Source of the DNA: Peronospora farinosa | Taxonomy: Eukaryota > Oomycota > Peronosporomycetes > Peronosporales > Peronosporaceae | Length of the DNA: 64,000 bases | Direction of reading: 5' to 3' | Assembly (NCBI GenBank): GCA_947646735.1 | Contig: CANTFK010000851.1 | Coordinates: 28,464 to 92,463 of the forward strand | Part shown: positions 9,190-20,139 of the stretch, piece after piece | How positions within the stretch are numbered: position 1 is the stretch's first letter | Layout of the letters: each line of letters opens with the position of its first letter | Notes under the pieces: model-generated | What the model saw: the letters and a program-made list of their open reading frames with translations, nothing else | Database searches by the model: none | Told to the model about the DNA's origin: nothing | Made by a program: the position numbers and the translations under genes

Positions 9190-9914
9190 AAGCGGCGAGG
9201 GAAGATAGTAGCACTGGATCGTGGCCATTCTATTTGTTTTTTAATAAGAAATTGCAATTGTCACGTCCTTTTCAAGGTTGTCTTATGCTGTAGTTAGTAT
9301 AAAGTTGTCTATAACCTGCTTGCTGTGGTGGCAAAGCGTAAGTGCCAACGAACACGGAGATCAATGCTAGGTAAGAATCGAGCAAGTCGTCATGCCTAAA
9401 TAGTTCGACCATGTAATGGTCCTCCTTTTCGGATGGCATTTGTCGTGTCGATGCGTAATTTGCTTAGCATTTGAGATGTGGGCAGCAAAACTGGTCTCGA
9501 GGCCTTAATTAGGTCTTGTGGGCTTGGTGCTGAACATTAGAAGCGCTGCCATGGAGCTTCAACATATTGTGATGTCATCATGGATCTATAAAAGATCACC
9601 CTCACCTGCTGCACCCAAACATCTTGTTCTTGTCTCTTCGACTACATGCAAGCGAGTGCGTGCACCTGCACTTCCAGTATGTCCAAAAGCACGTCAGTGC
9701 GTGGAGATCAACGATCCAGGCGGATAAAGACGCAAAAGTATGTGGATACGAGCCTCAAGTATGCATGGAACGCTATATAAACTGGTCGGAGCATGTGGAC
9801 TGCCACTTGACGTGAAGGCGTATACTACCAGTACCAGTACCGTCAAGCTCGATTAAGATACTTGGCTTCCAGCTAGCAAAACAACCTCGTCTTCCGCCCA
9901 GAAGGAAGGAAAAT
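9190..9914 (+). other. Conserved inter-gene part of array unit 2
   Basis: Aligns with 4547-5319 and 13436-14167. It holds the RxLR 3' region and the former RPL10A promoter region with a CTATATAAAC box near 9773. No gene seen. Confidence 0.65.
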
Positions 9915-10620
9915 ATGAGCAAGCTGAACAGTATATTGTTATCACAAGCAGTGGATGACATTGTGTCTTTTACAGCCGGTAAGACTGTGGCCATCAATAG
10001 CAACGAGCTGAAGGGTACAAAGCACAACGGTAATAAGACCTGATCTCTTTAAGAACTACAACCCGCAAAATGACAACGTTTCAGTGGCACGTTCAAGCTG
10101 CCGACGGTCAAGTCGTCCCAACAGGAAGATCTGTGCTTGATAACGCCATTCACTGTGAAATGGCTGAAAAAGGAGTGCCACGAGTACATGACAGTGGACG
10201 GACGATCTAAAGATTATCAGCAAGAAGAAAAAGGTGATCAAGAAGTTTTCCAAGAAGTACGACACTTTTCTGGCCTCCGACATGCTGATCATGCAGATCT
10301 CACGCTTGTTAGGTCCTGGCTTTACAGGGCTGACAAGTTCCCGACACGCGCGACGTCGAAAGACTTGCTCACGGAGAAGGCGGATCAAGTGCGCAGTACC
10401 GTCAAGTTCCAGATCAACAAGGTGATGTGTCTGAACGTCGCCATTGATCACGTGGCTCTTTAAGTAGCAGATTGTGGTGAATACGCAGCTGACCGCAAAT
10501 TTCTTGGCTTCACTGCTAAAGAAAAACTGGCAAAACATCAAGGTGCTGTACCTCAAGTCCACATGGGACCCTCCGTGCAGACCTTCTCGTTTGCCGTTGG
10601 GCTACAGTATCTCCTCAACG
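9915..10620 (+). pseudogene. RPL10A: RPL10A pseudogene, array unit 2
   Basis: Same ordered uL1 blocks and the same frame breaks as the copy at 5320. The N-terminal frame runs MSKLNSILLSQAVDDIVSF to GTKHNGNKT and stops. The middle and C-terminal blocks follow in other frames. LLKKNW keeps its Trp here, so the stop seen in unit 1 is later and private to that unit. Some bases differ from unit 1 (for example CGCGCGACGTCG versus CTCTTGACGTCG). Confidence 0.9.
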
Positions 10621-10949
10621 ACTTGTGACATTAGTTCAAAGCATCCAGACGTCTCAACAATGTGCTATGAGTAACACTATGAAAGCTACTTCGACTCTGA
10701 TAACAATGTGAAGGCATTCATTACCAGGAAACAATTCTTCTCTTGCTTTTCTTGCTCTTGATTGTGGTCGTAACAGGGTGGAGCAGTCGTGAGTTGCTAG
10801 CCTGTGCTGCTAAATGACGCGAGATAATGATGATGCACAAGAGCCACGTATATAATCTTATGCATATGCGGTAAGCACGCTACGCTACGGGGTAGTATCA
10901 GCTTCTTGATCTGTGCTGTCTTGGTACTCGATCCGTCGCACCCAACTAC

Positions 10950-11745
10950 TCGCCGTCTTCTTAGAATGTAATTGACTTGTCGAACGCAGCCACGCAGGAC
11001 TCCTGAAACGCCTCGCGTAGCGTCGGGTGGGCGTGGAACGTCCGCCCAGGGTCCTCGCTGGCAGCACCATATTTTATGCCGATCACACCCTCTGAGATCA
11101 TCTCACCGGCATTACGTGGCAATGATGTGCACGCAACCGTCTTGTCCGTCTTCGTGTCAGCCAGCACCATCACCATACCGTCGGACTCGGCCACCGTACG
11201 AGCACAGATATTAGCCATCATCGAAAATGTGCCGACGTTGTATTCCACTACGTCCGCCTTTGCACCTCCTCCGTTTTGTCCACGAATCGAACTTTGAATA
11301 CGTGCAGATGCCACCAGGGATAGCACCGTATACTTTATATGGCCGTGCTTGCTCGTAATGTCTTCTACGCAGGCAATATACCCTCCCCTCCTCGGTCTTA
11401 TGTGCGGCATAGCGCCCTTGATCACATCTAGATACCTGGGCACGGACGGCGTCATCATCCGTAATACAGCCGAGTTTGTCCGACTAAATACCCATCTGTT
11501 CCAGTCCCAGACCGGCCGTAAAGGCGCGACGACCAGTGGCCACTAGCACAGTGTCACACTCAGCAGTACAAGTATTACCGCCCCTTTGAGGGTTCCGTAG
11601 TGAGCTTGACAACGTGGTCATTGACCTCCTATGCGATCGCCTGCTTCTTCAGTAACTTGGTAAACTCCATGACAGCCTCCCCTCCGAGTTGCACGCTGTC
11701 CTTTAGCTTGGCCTTACTATGAGAGACTATCCACCCTAGGTGAAA
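10950..11745 (-). pseudogene. Dihydrolipoyl dehydrogenase fragment, unit 2
   Basis: Minus-strand copy of the DLD fragment of unit 1 with the same order of blocks. The reading VIKGAMPHI...ENIASKHGH-like...VEYNVGTFSMMAN...FHAHPTLREAFQE stays in one frame for 165 codons (10961-11458), so this copy is somewhat less broken than unit 1. The in-frame stop upstream of it is shared with unit 1. About 50 bp between the VEFTKL-like block and the CGTGGTCATTGACC block are missing relative to unit 1. Confidence 0.88.
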
Positions 11746-12480
11746 AGGGCAGGTTCGCTGGCTCTGCGGACGAATCCGTATCTGTCCGCTATCTCGCTTT
11801 TGAGATGTGTGTACACTGTCGTCCCATCTTGACATGTTAAAATTGCTGATCGGTAGAGGAGTCTCCTTTTAGCTTTTCACTCCAAACCTTGTAGTATGGG
11901 CACGAAGTAAGAGCATGTTCAGATTTGACGAGCTCGTATACATGGATGGCCTTATTGAACTTGTTACATGGGTGTTTTTTTTTGTCAGAGGGCAAGTGTC
12001 ACAAGATTAAATTGGGATTAGACAACCTACTCAAACTACAGCTGACCTATGCAAACAGAAAATGTGGAGCTACCAACATCCTGGCGGACTCGCGTCAGCT
12101 TACACACTTGGCATGTCAAAGTTACAGTAATATGAGCGGATTGCTCACAGCAGCTCGGATATTTGATGGCATCACTCGACACCAGTCAAATCGTACAATG
12201 CGCTTGTCCACAAATGCGCCGTAATCTGGCACCCAAATCTTGCGTTACATCCTTGGGATGACGGCACCGTCGATATCACGACATTGCTCTGGTATGGCTT
12301 AAGCATATACACACTGCTTTTTGCCCACTTTTATACGTATTGCGACAATGATACGATTGGAATGTACATGTACAGGCCCCTAACTGAAATTGCCCCGTTT
12401 TTCCCTCGGTGAAGGGAGACAAATGATGTGCAAATTGTTTGCATTGTCCCCCACGTTTGTAGATTCTCCTCACTCTTAAA
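11746..12480. other. Unit 2-unit 3 junction, no gene
   Basis: Holds one copy of the 31-bp minisatellite motif (about 11757), unit-2-specific sequence at 11830-12140, and then the conserved upstream region of the next RxLR gene (from about 12145). I see no coding feature. Confidence 0.55.
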
Positions 12481-12509
12481 TCTGCGCGACAGTCATCATT
12501 ATTGCAAGG

Positions 12510-13435
12510 ATGGCTTTCAAGGTAGCCATTGTACTTATTCTTGTGACGCTAGTACCGACTTCAAGAGCAACGTCTGATGACGAAGTGATGCTCTATTTCC
12601 CAGCGTCTAATACGCTGAATGCGGCCCCTGTCTGGCCGCGCCGATACCTGAGGTCGACCGAATCCTTGACAATGACCAATGAGGGCAACGCCGAAGAGAG
12701 AGGAATGGGGTTGGAGTTATTTGCTAAATTGGGAAAGAAAAAAACGAATGCCGATACCTTGCCGTTGTTAATGGATACAAGCGAGACCGAGCAATTGATC
12801 CCAAAAGAAAGCGAGGAGGTGAAGATGCCTGAAAAAGAAAGCAAGAATTCACTACTAATCGGTTCTCAAGTCTTTAAGTTGTCGCGGGCGGATTCTATCT
12901 CGACCAAAGATAACAAGGTCAAGAAATTAGTCGAGACTGAAAGTAACAAGGACATTAAATCTATTATAACTACACTGGAAAAGGAATACTACTGGCAATG
13001 GTACAATGAGAAGAGACCTGCGGAAGAGATTCACGAGCTTTTGGGGCTACCAACAGGACCTGCCCTCTTAAACAGCCCACTTGTATGGTTCTGGCTGGAT
13101 TACACGATCTGGGTCGGCAAAGAAAACATGATGAAAACTGTAAACCTTTTTAAGGAGAATGTTCGAGAGCAATGACGTGCTTGTTTTAATGTTTCTACAA
13201 TTAAAGCAATCGACTAATTTATCGTCGATACCAAAGCTCGTAAACGAATTGAAAAAGAAGTTTATGCAAAAAATTAAAGCAACGTATACCGAAGAAGAGA
13301 TCTCAGAAATGCTCACAAGAGTTGGCGCCAAACTTTAGAAACCTAATTGACCCTAAAGCACCTGAAGGCCTCAAAGTACCTGAAGGCCCTAAAGAACCTG
13401 AAGCTTCTGAATTAGCTGGACCTGGACGAGTTTGA
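12510..13435 (+). pseudogene. RxLR-EER effector C, frameshifted
   Basis: The N terminus is a normal family member: signal peptide residues 1-20, RYLR at 45-48, EER at 62-64, then a linker and the WY-type block (WYNEKRPAEEIHELLGL, SPLVWFWLDYTIWVG). The first frame stops at 13173-13175 after 221 codons. Compared with A and B, one extra base near 13158 (AAGGAGAATGTT) causes the stop. Family-like text continues in the next frame to a stop at about 13336, and the conserved Pro-rich tail ending in PGRV lies in yet another frame up to 13435. There are thus two breaks. The truncated 221-residue form might still be made, since it keeps the export motifs and the first helices of the body. It heads unit 3. 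Confidence 0.88.
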
Positions 13436-14167
13436 AAGCGGCGGGAGAAGAGAGTAGCACTGGTTTGTGGCCATTCTATTTGTTTTTAATAAGAAATTGC
13501 AATTGTCACGTCCTTTTCAATTTTGTCTTATGTGTAGTTAACTTAGAGTTCTATGACCTGCTCGCTGTGGTGGTGAACCCTTAGACAGCGTAACTGCGAA
13601 CGAGCACGGAGATCAATGATAGGTAAGAATTGAGCAAGTCGGCATACCTAAATAGTTCGCCCATGTAATGGTCCTGCTTTTCGAATGACTTTTGTCGTGT
13701 CGATGCGTATTTTGCTTAGCATTTGAGATGTATGCAGAAAAACAAGTCTCGAAGCCTGCTTAGGTCTTGTGGGCTTGGTGCTGAACATTAGAAGCGTTGC
13801 CATGGAGCTTAAACATATTGTGATGCCATCATGGATCTATGTAAGATCGCTTTCATCTGTTGCACCCGAACATCATGTTCTTGTATCTTCGATACATGCA
13901 AGCGAGTGCGTGCACCAACACTTCCAGTATGTCCAGAAGCACGTCAGTGCGTGGAGATCAACGATCCAGGCGGATAAAGACGCAAAAGTATGTGGATACG
14001 AGCCTCAAAGTATGCATGGAACACTATATAAACTGGTCGGAGCATGTACTGGAGTGTCGATCGACGTGGAGGCGTATTCACCAGTACCATTACCGCCAAT
14101 CTCGATTAAGATACTCTCGCTTCCAGCCAGCAAAAGACCTGTCGTCTTCCGACCAGAAGGAAGAAAA
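13436..14167 (+). other. Conserved inter-gene part of array unit 3
   Basis: Aligns with 4547-5319 and 9190-9914, including the RxLR 3' region and a CTATATAAAC box near 14022. No independent gene seen. Confidence 0.65.
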
Positions 14168-14880
14168 ATGAGCAAGCTGAACAGTAAATTGTTATCACAA
14201 GCAGTGGATGACATTGTGTCTTTTACAGCCGGTAAGACTGTGGCCATCAATAGCAACGAGCTGAAGGGTACAAAGCACAACGGTAATAAGACCTGATCTC
14301 TTTAAGAACTACAACCCGCAAAATGACAACGTTTCAGTGGCACGTTCAAGCTGCCGACGGTCAAGTCGTCCCAACAGGAAGATCTGTGCTTGATAACGCC
14401 ATTCACTGTGAAATGGCTGAAAAAGGAGTGCCACGAGTACATGACAGTGGACGGACGATCTAAAGATTATCAGCAAGAAGAAAAAGGTGATCAAGAAGTT
14501 TTCCAAGAAGTACGACACTTTTCTGGCCTCCAACATGCTGATCATGCAGATCCCACGCTTGTTAGGTCCTGGCTTGACAGGGCTGACAAGTTCCCGACAC
14601 TCTTGACGTCGAACGACTCGCTCACGGAGAAGGCGGATCAAGTGCGCAGTACCGTCAAGCTCCAGATCAACAAGGTGATGTGCCTGGATGTCGGCATTGA
14701 TCACGTGGCTCTTTAAGTAGCAGATTGTGGCGAATACCCAGCTGACCGCAAATTTCTTGGCTTCACTGCTAAAGAAGAACTGACAGAACACCAAGGTGCT
14801 GTACCTCAAGTCCACATGGGACCCTCCGTGCAAATCTTCTCGTTTGCCGTTTGGCTACAGTATCTCCTCATGGTCTTGTG
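14168..14880 (+). pseudogene. RPL10A: RPL10A pseudogene, array unit 3
   Basis: Third copy, starting at the ATG at 14168 with the same shared frame breaks as units 1 and 2. It is followed by the same ~150 bp as in the other units until homology ends at 15030. The DLD fragment expected next is absent because retroelement-related sequence takes over. Confidence 0.9.
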
Positions 14881-15147
14881 ACATTAGTTCAAAGCACCAA
14901 GACGTCTCACTATTGTGCTATAAGTAGATCTATGGAAGTTACTTCGACTCTGATAACAATGTGAAGGCATTCATTACCAGGAAACAATTCTTCTCTTGCT
15001 TTTCTTGCTCTTGATTGTGGTCGTAACAGAAGCCATGAGAGACCTTTAGTCACATTGAGCTCCTAAGGAGATGGATGTGACCAAATCGATGAGGAGCCAA
15101 GTTTTCCTAAAAGTGCGTAATAGGGGTCCCCGAGATACCTGTGACCT

Positions 15148-17998
15148 GTGCTGAGCTGCATCGTAGGTACACATGGTGTACGAGCAGACCCAGAAAAGGT
15201 TAAAGATATTAAGAAATGGCCAGTCCCACGGAATGTAAAGGATCTGCGCCAATTCCTTGGGCTCGCTAATTACTTGCATAAGTACAGCAACAATTATGCG
15301 GAGCGGACTAAGCCATTGTCTGACCTTTTAAAGAAAAGGATGCAGAATGGACTTGGTCAAATGAGCAAGAAGATGCGTTCACGTCAGTGAAGCAATCTCT
15401 TGTAGAGGCACCGGTCTTGGCATTGCCAGACGCGGATAAGCCCTTTAGCGTCGTCTGCGATGCAAGCAATTTTGCAATCGGCAGCGCGCTCATGCAGAAG
15501 TATGACAGCGGCGTTGACCGTGTCATTTCGTATCAATCTCGGCTTTGGAGCCGCAAAGCTAAACTACCCTGTGCATGACAAAGGGCTACTTTCAATTAAG
15601 TATGCCCTTGTACAGTTTCGGGTGCACCTCTTGGGCACCGAACCTTTTGTGGTCTATACGGATCACGCATCACTGCGGACCGCTATAAATTCACCGCACC
15701 TCTCGCCGAGAATGGCGAGATGGCTGACATTCTTCTCTGAATTTAATTTCAAAGTTGAATATAAGCCGGGTAAGTCGAATGTCTTGGCTGACGCGTTATC
15801 GCGCAGACCAGACTTTGAGGCAAGACACCAGGAATGTGTGTCTCGTGCGAAAGCACAAGGTGAGTCGTCAACATTGGCAGCCGTAAAAACCTACCATGTG
15901 ACGAGCTCAATGGCCTCCAATATAAAGGAGTGTTTCAGTAAGGACGAACCTTGTCGCCTGCTGTTGGATCATTTTGGTGGACGAAAGGTTACCCTTCCGT
16001 CGCACTTGAAAGCTAAATTAAATCGCTTTAGTTACAGTGATGGCCTGTTATGGCATCAACTGTCACCCTGTGATCCCTTGAGAATCTATGTCCCTCATGA
16101 CACAGATCTCAAGCTGATGATACTTCACGAGTGCCATGATGCGCCATCTAGTGGGCATCTGGGCCGTGAAAAGACATTCTTACGAGTGTCAGAGGAATTT
16201 TGGTGGCCCCACCTATATCGGTGGGTGGCCAACTATATTCGCTATTGCGAAGAGTGTCAGCGCATAAAGCCTGCACCTTCAAACAGTGCGCCAATGAAGC
16301 CACTGTCGATTCCAACGGAATGTTGGAAGTCGGTCAGTTTGGACTTCATGTTTGGCTTACTGCCTGACCATAAAGGCAGGACGGGGCTCGTCGTCTTTGT
16401 AGACAGACTGAGCAAGATGGTGCATTTGGCACCATGTAGCACCAAGATCTCAGGAAGAGAGGGTGCCCCCTTGTTTCTGGATCACGTGTATCGACTACAC
16501 GGGATGCCCGAGTCCATAGTATCGGATCGGAATCCGCGTTTTTCGTCGGGTTTTTGGCGAAATGTGTTTGAGCTGCTGGGTAGCAAGCTCCACATGTCAA
16601 CCGCTGTTCATCCCCAGACCGATGGCCAAACAGAACGTGACAATCGAGTCGTGGAGGATGTGTTGCGTACAGTAGCGACTCCCAAAGAACAGAGCAAGCA
16701 ATTGCCATTCGTGGAGTTCGCTATTAATAACTGTGTTCACGCCAGTACGGATGAAACACCGGTTTACATTAACGGACTGCGTCATCCTCGAGCGCCAGTC
16801 TCGTTTGTACGCAGCTCGAGTCTTAGTGGGGGAGGGCCCCTCACTTCGCTCGGTACGAATGCCAAAAAGGGCCAAGGTTGCCCTAGTGACACTTCTAGTT
16901 TAGCAGTGGTCACGGCACCTATAAGTGTCACAGAGGACGCACGGCAAGAAATGCCAGTGCTCCTTAACGATGCCACTATAGTGTTATCAACAGCGTCGAC
17001 CCATGAACGACCTCTTGGAGGCGTCATAGGCGAGCTGGATGCTAAAAGCATGAGCGAAGCTCGGCGCTTTGTGGATGAGCGATTGCCATCACACGTAGTC
17101 CGTGACGCGATGGCAAGCGCACAGGACAAGCAAAAACAATATGCAGACCAGCATGGTCGCAAAAAGAATGAACACTTTAGTGTTGGGGACAAAGTGCTAT
17201 TAAGTACTGCTACCCTACCTAAACATGCAATTTATGTACTACCTGGTGGTACTACTAAGCTATTGCCCCGATTCATTGGGTCCTTTACAGTGGTTGAGGA
17301 AGTTGGAGACCTAAAATTATAGGCTCACCCTCCCACCGTATATGAAGACGCACTCCGTATTTTACGTGGGTCGTCTGAAACGGTATGTTGATCCAGAAGA
17401 GATCACATATCCACATCGGTCTAACGAGACCGATGGTGACGTCGACTGTGAGTCGAGCGTCGCGGCCGATCAGGCGACGAGGAAGCCGAGAGGCTCCCCG
17501 TATACGAACGAGGCGATAGAGGACTCGTCGATCGAGGAGGACTCTGCGCTTGACGCGATTCGCTCATCACCAAACGCTCTAAAATGTCCAAACGGGTCTT
17601 CAGGCGGTCATACCCCTGACAATACTTCGATCGCACATCTCGTATCTCCGCAGTCAGCAGCGAGACATGACTCTCGAGATCAGCCACCTGGCGCTTCAGC
17701 GGATCGTTCTTCGCCAGCGACTGAAGCGCATCAGTGTATGCAGCCGCGAGTAGGTGGGCGTAATCGCCACTTCTATCGGGCGCCACCTGTGTTGGTGGAC
17801 ACGGAAGGGAATACGCGCTTCCTTGTTGTAAGGCTGTTGGCCCACCAGTTTGTGAAGCGAAAGCTCCAAATCCTTGTCCAGTGGAAAGGTTACCCAACGA
17901 GCTTTGACTCATGGGAGCCTGTGGACGCTTTGCGCGTCGACGTGCCTGGGCTGGTGGCTGCTTATGTGAAGCAGCACCAGCTGTCGTCTTTCTGCTAG
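15148..17998 (+). pseudogene. pol: G2 pol: RNase H, integrase, chromodomain (frameshifted)
   Basis: The order is: end of RT with the connection LRQFLGLANYLHKYS, RNase H (CDASNFAIGS, then VHDKGLLSIKYAL where the usual catalytic Glu of KELL is Gly), the integrase zinc-binding domain (HECHDAPSSGHLG with CEEC), a DDE core (SLDFMFG, SDRNPRF, QTER with 35-residue spacing between the second Asp and Glu), and a SH3-like GPFTVV-type end. A low-complexity linker and a chromodomain (LVQWKGYPTSFDSWEP, about 17870-17935) follow. Frame breaks occur near 15340, 15565 and 17315. The long central frame reaches 17322. The chromodomain part is open from 17342 to the stop at 17998. The integrase itself looks catalytically complete. 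Confidence 0.9.
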
Positions 17999-18864
17999 GT
18001 CCGGATGGACTAGCAGAAGAAGCGTGGCGAGAATCAATCGGGGGTCGTTTGCCACCCATAATTTCATGCGCACGCTTCATGACGAAGCTGATTCGCTGCG
18101 ACCGTTGTTTCGTTGCATCTACATGCAAGGTAACACGACGTCGAAGTTAAGCTTCATATTCGTCGGCTGTTTCGTTAGAACGCAGCACGACTGGAATTGG
18201 GAAAGCACGAACAAGTGCTTTGCCCTGCTTTTTCCACAAGGGAAAGACGCTATACGACTTATGAGCGTCAATAGCGGCACGCTGCAAAAGCGCTGCACTA
18301 GAACCTTCGAGTTTATCCACTCGGATGGAGGTGGCATTGGTGGTAAGCCACTACTCACGTAGCCGCCCTCGCGACGGCGGGCTAGTGAGGCCGAAGGTGT
18401 ACTCGGTGGAGCTTTAAGCTCACACTCACCTGAGTCTGACTCTCCATTATGGATTTTCAAGTTATCAGCCTGAGGAGTCACATCTGATTGAGTCGCGACT
18501 GCTCCTTTCAAAGTAGCGCGCTCAGTCTTAGTCGCTGCGCTCGTAGGCGCAGGCGACGAGGCCTTACCTTCACTTGCAGGAAGCAAAGAAGCTTCCTCAA
18601 GGACGGGTGCCTCAAATGATGGGGACATATGTCCCATCAATGCGCTTTGCTCATCTCCACTCTGAGGTGATGGCAATGGCGTAGTCTCATTGTAGTCTAC
18701 AATAAGAGATGGATATTCATCCACATTTTGGTGAGATGGAAGGTTCGCCTCAGTGCCTTAGACACTTTGCGACGGCTGCGAATAATCGCGTCGCGTGCAC
18801 TTAGTGTTGGACTGCATGGGCGCCTTTGCAGGCTACCATCAGCCTTACCACGTTTCGGTGGCAT
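17421..18864 (-). pseudogene. Antisense ORF of family G2 (unrecognised, coiled-coil end)
   Basis: Opposite to pol, an ATG at 18864 (MPPKRGKADGS) lies 105 bp inside the 3' LTR. The reading continues leftwards in about three frame segments to a stop at 17421. The visible parts are an acidic Ser/Pro-rich N-terminal half, RREGGYVSSGLPPMPPPSEW, a FPIPVVL...ETADEYEA motif, a basic segment, then a heptad-like stretch (LKRQVADLESHVSLLTAEI) and an Arg/Ser-rich end. The last frame (17421-18128, 235 codons) overlaps the integrase-chromodomain linker and part of the chromodomain. The same ORF is kept in the second G2 copy (45821-47162), where it runs 171 codons unbroken in the middle. I know no function. 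Retention in two copies and in family G1 argues for a real gene. Confidence 0.6.
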
Positions 18865-18953
18865 GAGAATTGAGTAGACTAAGCAACGCGTTTTACAACG
18901 GCTCGCAGTCTCTCTGTCTCCTAGGCGATGTTTTACAAAATCTAAACATCGTT

Positions 18954-18968
18954 CTAAAAGGGGGGATG
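18954..18968 (+). other. Polypurine tract of the G2 element
   Basis: AAAAGGGGGGATGG lies directly before the 3' LTR start TGTAACAGGG, the position of the plus-strand primer in LTR retrotransposons. The other G2 copy has AACAAAGGGGGATGG at the same place on the minus strand. Confidence 0.8.
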
Positions 18969-19439
18969 GTGTAACAGGGTATCTTATTACACATAAACAT
19001 TAAGTAATATACTTAATGTAAGGTCTTAAAGTATCCATGATTACTTTTGACCTGTCACTTGGGTGTGATACACAAATGTGATCCACCCTCGTGAATGTGA
19101 TATCCATTGATGGATTCACATGGGAAGGGATGACGCTAGTTGAAGCTTGGTATCGCGACATCTCAGAAGGACGTCATTAGCAAGCTTAAATCTAGATTTA
19201 AGCTCATGCGTCAGGATACGCTTCTAAAGAGTCGCGTCTCCGATCTTTACATAATCAGTTAATCAGTATTTATGTTTTATATTTAATTATAATTCATTAA
19301 ATATAACTCAGTCTTGAATTTACTACATACTGCCTACTGCGCACGAGAAGCTGAGAAAGCCTCTGCGTGACGACATAAGTAGAACACTTGTTAGTTGTTA
19401 GTTGCACTCTCGCTTAAGCGAGAAACAACTGGTGGTACG
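18969..19439 (+). repeat. G2 3' LTR, left part
   Basis: Starts TGTAACAGGGTATC right after the polypurine tract. It is cut at 19439 by the G1 insertion and resumes at 28461. Confidence 0.82.
19435..19439. other. Target site duplication GTACG, left
   Basis: GTACG at 19435-19439 and again at 28456-28460 flanks the G1 element exactly at its TG...CA ends. Confidence 0.9.
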
Positions 19440-20080
19440 TGTAACGGGGTCACATGACGTTTGTAACATCGTTCCGAAAGTTTACGGTTGAAGTTTACCT
19501 TCATTGCATATAATGTATTTCTGATACTTCTCTTTAGAGAGGTATTAAATATGAGCGTTAAAGATACGGTATTCGGTAATACCGTATCTTATCGATTAGG
19601 GTTCGATAATCGATAACGCTGTACTCAGTACATCCTACATAGATGTTTAGACGATACGTCGTCCAATAGCAAAGTCTGCATATCATAGTTACTATTATAG
19701 TAATTAATCTAGTGTAGGGTACTTAGAGTAGGACTATTCATAAAATCTTAATGCATAAATCTAAATCAGTTCTCATTTTGAGTTTAAGATCACAAGTCGT
19801 TCTGACTTGTTCTCTTGTGCACTTCGTGCGTTGGTTCTCTGAACCTTTAAGCTTCTAGCTTGATCTTGCACTCTGTGCGTTGGTTCTCTGAACCTGAAGC
19901 TTATTGCTTGTAGACTAAAAGTCTCTCTCCTAGTTCCTTAGAACAAAGTGACTTTAAGTCGTTTAATTAGTTCCCTAGAACTAAGTGACTTAAGCCGTCA
20001 ACTTTTTTTAGTTCTCTAGAACTAAGAGGCTTTCAGCATAAAGTCTTCCTCTAACTAAAGAGCTGTGCAGCTCCGCTACA
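19440..20080 (+). repeat. 5' LTR of the complete G1 element
   Basis: TGTAACGGGG...CCGCTACA, 641 bp. By eye I count about 13 differences from the 3' LTR, most of them in the first 60 bp. Confidence 0.92.
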
Positions 20081-20082
20081 CT

Positions 20083-20098
20083 TGGTAGCACTAGTAGT
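20083..20098 (+). other. Primer binding site candidate
   Basis: TGGTAGCACTAGTAGT begins 3 bp after the LTR end. TGG pairs with the CCA of a tRNA 3' end. The same string is used by the G2 element (52525-52540, minus strand). I have not assigned the tRNA. Confidence 0.65.
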
Positions 20099-20139
20099 AA
20101 ATCCTACACCTTAGTATTTAAGACTGACCCTCTGTGAGG

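Larger units (their letters stand above)
3590..15030 (+). repeat. Tandem segmental array: RxLR + RPL10A relic + DLD relic (3 units)
   Basis: Three units share their order and most of their sequence. Unit 1 runs from about 3.6 to 8.1 kb, unit 2 from about 8.1 to 12.3 kb, and unit 3 from about 12.3 kb until it breaks at 15030. The RxLR starts are spaced 4718 and 4196 bp apart. Each unit has the conserved 3' region of the effector, an RPL10A pseudogene and, in units 1 and 2, an antisense DLD fragment. In unit 3 homology to the other units stops right after GTGGTCGTAACAG at 15030, where retroelement-related DNA begins. An inverted unit without DLD lies at 54.2-56.5 kb, and a lone RxLR copy lies at 38.9-39.8 kb. 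Confidence 0.9.

Noticed and set aside
10056..10562. A 168-codon minus-strand ORF repeated near 5460-5855 and 14309-14833
   Set aside because: It is the antisense shadow of the RPL10A relic; its repetition comes from the unit duplication.
13769..14296. A 175-codon ORF running into RPL10A of array unit 3
   Set aside because: The N-terminal part is former upstream sequence. In units 1 and 2 this frame is broken, and only the MSKLNS part is RPL10A.
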